A stretch of DNA of 64,000 nt from positions 6,324,001 to 6,388,000 of the forward strand of contig NZ_PYFT01000001.1 in NCBI RefSeq assembly GCF_003023845.1. Reading direction: 5' to 3'. Of this stretch, positions 62,246 to 64,000 are shown one piece after another. The notes below the pieces were generated by a model. It was not told the origin of the DNA and made no database searches. It saw only the letters and a program-made list of their open reading frames with translations. The DNA is from Adhaeribacter arboris (GTDB taxonomy: Bacteria; Bacteroidota; Bacteroidia; Cytophagales; Hymenobacteraceae). Both the position numbers and the translations under genes were made by a program. How positions within the stretch are numbered: position 1 is the stretch's first letter; every line of letters begins with the position of its first letter.

Positions 62246-64000
62246 TTAAGCAGGTAAGAGTACTTCATCCGGCTGAATAATGATTGGCTGAGGTAATTTT
62301 GCTTTGTTTGACTTTTTAGATGATTTATGCTTGGTTAAAGCGAGCGTATCGTCGTTTTTGACTAAAACTCCATTTAATAACACTTCAATAGGAGCTTGAG
62401 TTACTTTCATAATGTCCTCAAAAACGGCTTGGTCTGTCTCCTGCCAAGAGCGGTTTGCTCTTACGGTAAGCACAATCAAATCAAGATACTTTAAAAGAGA
62501 AGTTGGATATGTACTTTCCAGTACGGCCGGAAACTCCACCAAAACCACAGAATAATTTGAATGATTTTCGCCAATAATATCTGCAAAAATTATTCGATTA
62601 TTTAATCCGTAGATAGGCGAGTAAAAGCAGGTGTGTGTACCAGAAGCTACTTGCTTGGCATGATCATCCGGGAATAAAGCTAAGGTTTTTATTCCTTTTG
62701 CATTTAGTTGATTTGCCAGGATGCTGATAACCGTGCTTTTTCCTTCTTCGGTTAAGCTGCTTAAAACACCAATGATGAACGGTTCACGCGCATTTCTTTT
62801 CTGTTGCATTTTTAAAAGAAGCTGCCGGGTAAGAGTATCTTCTGCCCTCTTACTAATTAAAACCTGGCGTTTACTTTTACCAAATAATATAGGCAGAATA
62901 CCTAATACCGGAAAACCGGTTTGGCGGGCAGCTTCCCGCATATTTCTTAGAGAGTTATCTAATAATTCGGAACCCACCATGTAAGCGGAAACCACAAAAA
63001 AGGTTCCGAAGGTGCCAAACAACAATAACAGTAATAAATTAGATTTTGTGGGTTTAATGGGAGTATAAGGTGGATCTACTACCGTAAGTTGCGAAGTAAT
63101 TTCGATATTACGCTGATTAAGTTTACTTTCGGATAAGCCATTCAGTAAAGAGAAATACTCTTTTTCAGCCAGATCTTTTTCGCGCTCAATTTTTCGTAAT
63201 TCAGCTCCCAAAGGCGCTACTTTATTATATTCTTCGCCAAATACTTTTAATTGTCTCCGGATTACAAATAATTGTCCTTTAAGCTCCTCCACCAGAACAG
63301 TGTTTTTTATCCATTCATCCAGTAAATCTTTACTCACAACGGCTTGAGCAGATTGAATTTTAGAATAAGCATTATCCAAAGTAATTTTTATCTTGTTTTC
63401 AATTACATCGGCTTTCTGTTTAAAGCTAGCTAATTGGTTTGTAGCAGTAGGATTGGTTCTACTCCGGTTAATTATTTCTATTTCCGCAATCTGAGTATTT
63501 AATTTTGATAATTGATCTCTTAACTCTATAATTTCCTGGTTATACAATGTTACCGCGCCACGCTCTTTTAAAGTTCTTTCCACTACTTTAAGCGCCGAAA
63601 ATGCTCCGGCATATTGCATTTCTAAGGAGTTATAATTTTCCAGCATGTGCTGTTTATCTGCCGCAATAGCCGAAGCTTGTTCGCTGTAATTAATAAGGCT
63701 ATTGGTTTTATGAAATTGTAAGAAACTTTCCTCCGCGGCCTCCAATCTCTTATATGAATTTGAGGTAGCAGTTTCGAAATATTTCATTACCGATTCGTTT
63801 TGGCCTTCCATTAATTCGGTATGCTTCCGGATAAAAACGCTGCTTAGAATTTCGAGAGTTTGCCGGCACATGGCGGCATCGTTAGACGTATAATCGACTC
63901 TTAATAAATTGCTGTTAGGTAATTGGCTAGCGTAAATATTAGAAAGTGCTTTCAGAGAATACCCAGCTACGTCTGAGTTTAGAATAGTGTAAATTTCGTT
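62246..64000 (-). CDS. Wzc-like polysaccharide co-polymerase, 5' end outside window
   Basis: At least 584 codons; the frame is open to the window end, so the gene continues beyond 64000 and the internal ATG at 63871 is not the true start. The visible part has a long periplasmic coiled coil (about 62.9-63.9 kb), a TM helix (SNLLLLLLFGTFGTFFVVSAYMV), the Wzz-type PIKPTKSN motif before it, and a cytosolic BY-kinase-like ATPase with EGKSTVISILANQL. The first Gly of Walker A is replaced, the A' motif reads LALFPDDH instead of an Asp-rich DxD, and there is no C-terminal Tyr cluster, so kinase activity is doubtful. It controls chain length and export. Confidence 0.86.
   Translation of the reverse strand, partial: NEIYTILNSDVAGYSLKALSNIYASQLPNSNLLRVDYTSNDAAMCRQTLEILSSVFIRKHTELMEGQNESVMKYFETATSNSYKRLEAAEESFLQFHKTNSLINYSEQASAIAADKQHMLENYNSLEMQYAGAFSALKVVERTLKERGAVTLYNQEIIELRDQLSKLNTQIAEIEIINRSRTNPTATNQLASFKQKADVIENKIKITLDNAYSKIQSAQAVVSKDLLDEWIKNTVLVEELKGQLFVIRRQLKVFGEEYNKVAPLGAELRKIEREKDLAEKEYFSLLNGLSESKLNQRNIEITSQLTVVDPPYTPIKPTKSNLLLLLLFGTFGTFFVVSAYMVGSELLDNSLRNMREAARQTGFPVLGILPILFGKSKRQVLISKRAEDTLTRQLLLKMQQKRNAREPFIIGVLSSLTEEGKSTVISILANQLNAKGIKTLALFPDDHAKQVASGTHTCFYSPIYGLNNRIIFADIIGENHSNYSVVLVEFPAVLESTYPTSLLKYLDLIVLTVRANRSWQETDQAVFEDIMKVTQAPIEVLLNGVLVKNDDTLALTKHKSSKKSNKAKLPQPIIIQPDEVLLPA

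Noticed and set aside
1-64000. CRISPR array
   Set aside because: No series of regularly spaced direct repeats of 23-40 bp with unique spacers was seen anywhere; the repeats present are short and few.

Overview
The window looks like a chromosome segment of a Bacteroidota bacterium, most likely Cytophagales/Hymenobacteraceae. The evidence is the promoter style (TTTG-N19-TAnnTTTG before the tRNA), weak Shine-Dalgarno use, an OmpA/PD40/TPR lipoprotein, the Fe-S oxidoreductase pair and CzcA-TolC fusion typical of that phylum, and Bacteroidetes-type integrases. The genus is inference.

Layout. (1) 1-6752: core genes, all on the minus strand: purM, an OmpA-family lipoprotein, a small conserved protein, a CCG-domain Fe-S protein and a membrane-anchored 2x[4Fe-4S] protein. 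(2) 6753-6825: tRNA-Phe(GAA) with a textbook Bacteroidetes promoter. (3) 6827-45923: a ~39 kb integrative mobilizable element inserted at the 3' end of tRNA-Phe. A 48-bp direct repeat (two mismatches) marks both ends, and the original tRNA terminator now lies beyond the right end. The element carries a tyrosine recombinase at its right end, paired arm-type repeats at both ends, a VirD4-like coupling ATPase, a MobF relaxase-helicase, an ArdC-like antirestriction protein, a primase-like protein and small HTH proteins. No type IV mating channel is visible, so it probably borrows one.

Cargo. The left part (7.8-16.8 kb) is a metal resistance locus: a small Cys-rich exported protein, a CzcA-TolC fusion, a CzcB lipoprotein, a Fur/Zur-like regulator, a DUF3703 protein and a CPC-type P1B ATPase. 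Two near-identical 16-bp operator-like sites precede its two transcription units. The right part (29.8-44.4 kb) looks like a defence/conflict island: a PP2C-NUDIX-TPR/membrane operon, a class II Fic protein behind twin inverted repeats, a polytopic membrane protein, an isolated P4-type integrase, a type IIG restriction-modification enzyme followed by a RecX-like/nuclease-like protein, and a long prokaryotic Argonaute with no visible catalytic Asp residues. A two-TM-helix protein overlaps the Argonaute gene. The Argonaute pair is the most interesting unit; it resembles long-B pAgo abortive-infection systems with membrane effectors.

(4) 45924-48955: the displaced tRNA terminator, a small coiled-coil membrane protein, and a degenerate ISAs1-family element (18-bp perfect inverted repeats) interrupted by an IS3-family element. 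(5) 49009-64000: an exopolysaccharide/O-antigen locus on the minus strand: a Wzc-like co-polymerase (cut by the window end), Wzy-like polymerase, several GT2/GT4 glycosyltransferases, two acyltransferases and a Wzx-like flippase.
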